Source: Acidobacteriota bacterium (GTDB lineage: Bacteria > Acidobacteriota > Blastocatellia > UBA7656). Taken from it: a DNA stretch of 64,000 bases. Position numbers and translations under genes: made by a program. Below, in pieces: positions 63,903 to 64,000 of this stretch. Position 1 is the first letter of the stretch; each line of letters opens with the position of its first letter. Location: positions 22,941 to 86,940 of the forward strand of contig JACQDB010000048.1 in assembly GCA_016201275.1 (NCBI GenBank), written 5' to 3'. Under the pieces are notes generated by a model. It was not told the DNA's origin. It did not search any database and saw only the letters and a program-made list of their open reading frames with translations.

Positions 63903-64000
63903 ATGATGACGAAGCAACAATATATCGAATATTTGTTATGTACACCCAACAACTACACCTGTACTAATCTCGCCGAACATCTCGATGGTGTCAGTCATGA
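63903..64000 (+). CDS. Insertion-sequence transposase, 5' part only
   Basis: ATG at 63903 (or 63906) begins MTKQQYIEYLLCTPNNYTCT, followed by NLAEHLDGVSHD up to the window edge. This is the N-terminus of a well-known group of insertion-sequence transposases with the TCTNLAEHL...VSHD pattern, probably a DDE enzyme of the IS4/IS701 type. Only 32 residues are visible, so I do not assign a family firmly. The left end of the element should lie just upstream, near 63860-63900. Confidence 0.75.
   Translation, partial: MMTKQQYIEYLLCTPNNYTCTNLAEHLDGVSH

Overview
The window looks like chromosomal DNA of a heterotrophic Gram-negative bacterium, most likely an Acidobacteriota member of the Blastocatellia type. 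This is inferred from gene content, not from a marker gene. The evidence is an Oar-like TonB-dependent receptor with an N-terminal carboxypeptidase-regulatory domain, two CRTAC1/ASPIC-UnbV secreted proteins, TPR exoproteins, a multihaem cytochrome fused to TPRs, HYR/FG-GAP surface proteins, a two-component propeller kinase, and intergenic regions full of palindromic repeats. I see no rRNA, tRNA or CRISPR array.

Layout. 1-660: 5' part of a Clp-family ATPase (minus strand). 825-4604: a broken small gene, then a minus-strand run of Ser/Thr kinase-IF2_N-FGE protein, Phd/YefM antitoxin, unknown protein and HNH nuclease. 4763-8545: RND/MMPL exporter, LolA-like lipoprotein and a small lipoprotein. 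9120-29699 (nearly all minus): a glucan-use and envelope region with three GH13 enzymes, an SLC45/GPH-like sugar transporter, an SDR, a RAYT transposase within its REP hairpins, a GxxExxY protein, a pentahaem-TPR cytochrome, a signal-peptide protein, two TPR proteins and the TonB receptor. 30131-35776: a membrane regulator divergent from the receptor, then two CRTAC1 proteins with a GNAT remnant between them. 36129-39273: a KaiC-like ATPase overlapping a hybrid histidine kinase. 39668-50022: a VOC protein, a 1575-residue beta-helix/FG-GAP/HYR exoprotein, a lone receiver, a truncated paralogue of the exoprotein and an ECF sigma factor, then a NarL-type regulator whose kinase extends to 53104. 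53837-54742: macro-domain protein and nucleotidyltransferase remnant. 55106-57894: molybdenum hydroxylase pair. 58301-63148: pentapeptide protein, DUF2520 protein, MurJ and DUF1992 protein. 63270-64000: a calcium-binding C-terminal module cut by an insertion sequence whose transposase runs off the window.

How the genes fit together. The three GH13 enzymes (two periplasmic SusA/cyclomaltodextrinase-like paralogues and one other), the sugar permease and the TonB receptor could form a route for importing and breaking down alpha-glucans, although the receptor's substrate cannot be read from sequence. The RND protein and LolA-like lipoprotein overlap by 8 bases and probably work as one envelope-transport unit. 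KaiC-like/hybrid kinase and propeller-kinase/NarL regulator are two signalling pairs, each with overlapping genes.

Most notable observations. The kinase-FGE protein ends in a sequence with the pattern of a diversity-generating-retroelement variable region, and it carries an IF-2 N-terminal domain inside a kinase; no reverse transcriptase or template repeat is in the window. A 122-123 bp element present in two copies one base apart has split a long palindrome with an 11-bp duplication. Two palindromic repeat families (about 128 bp and 100 bp) occur side by side at three loci. Two neighbouring exoproteins share an unrecognised Cys-rich C-terminal domain.
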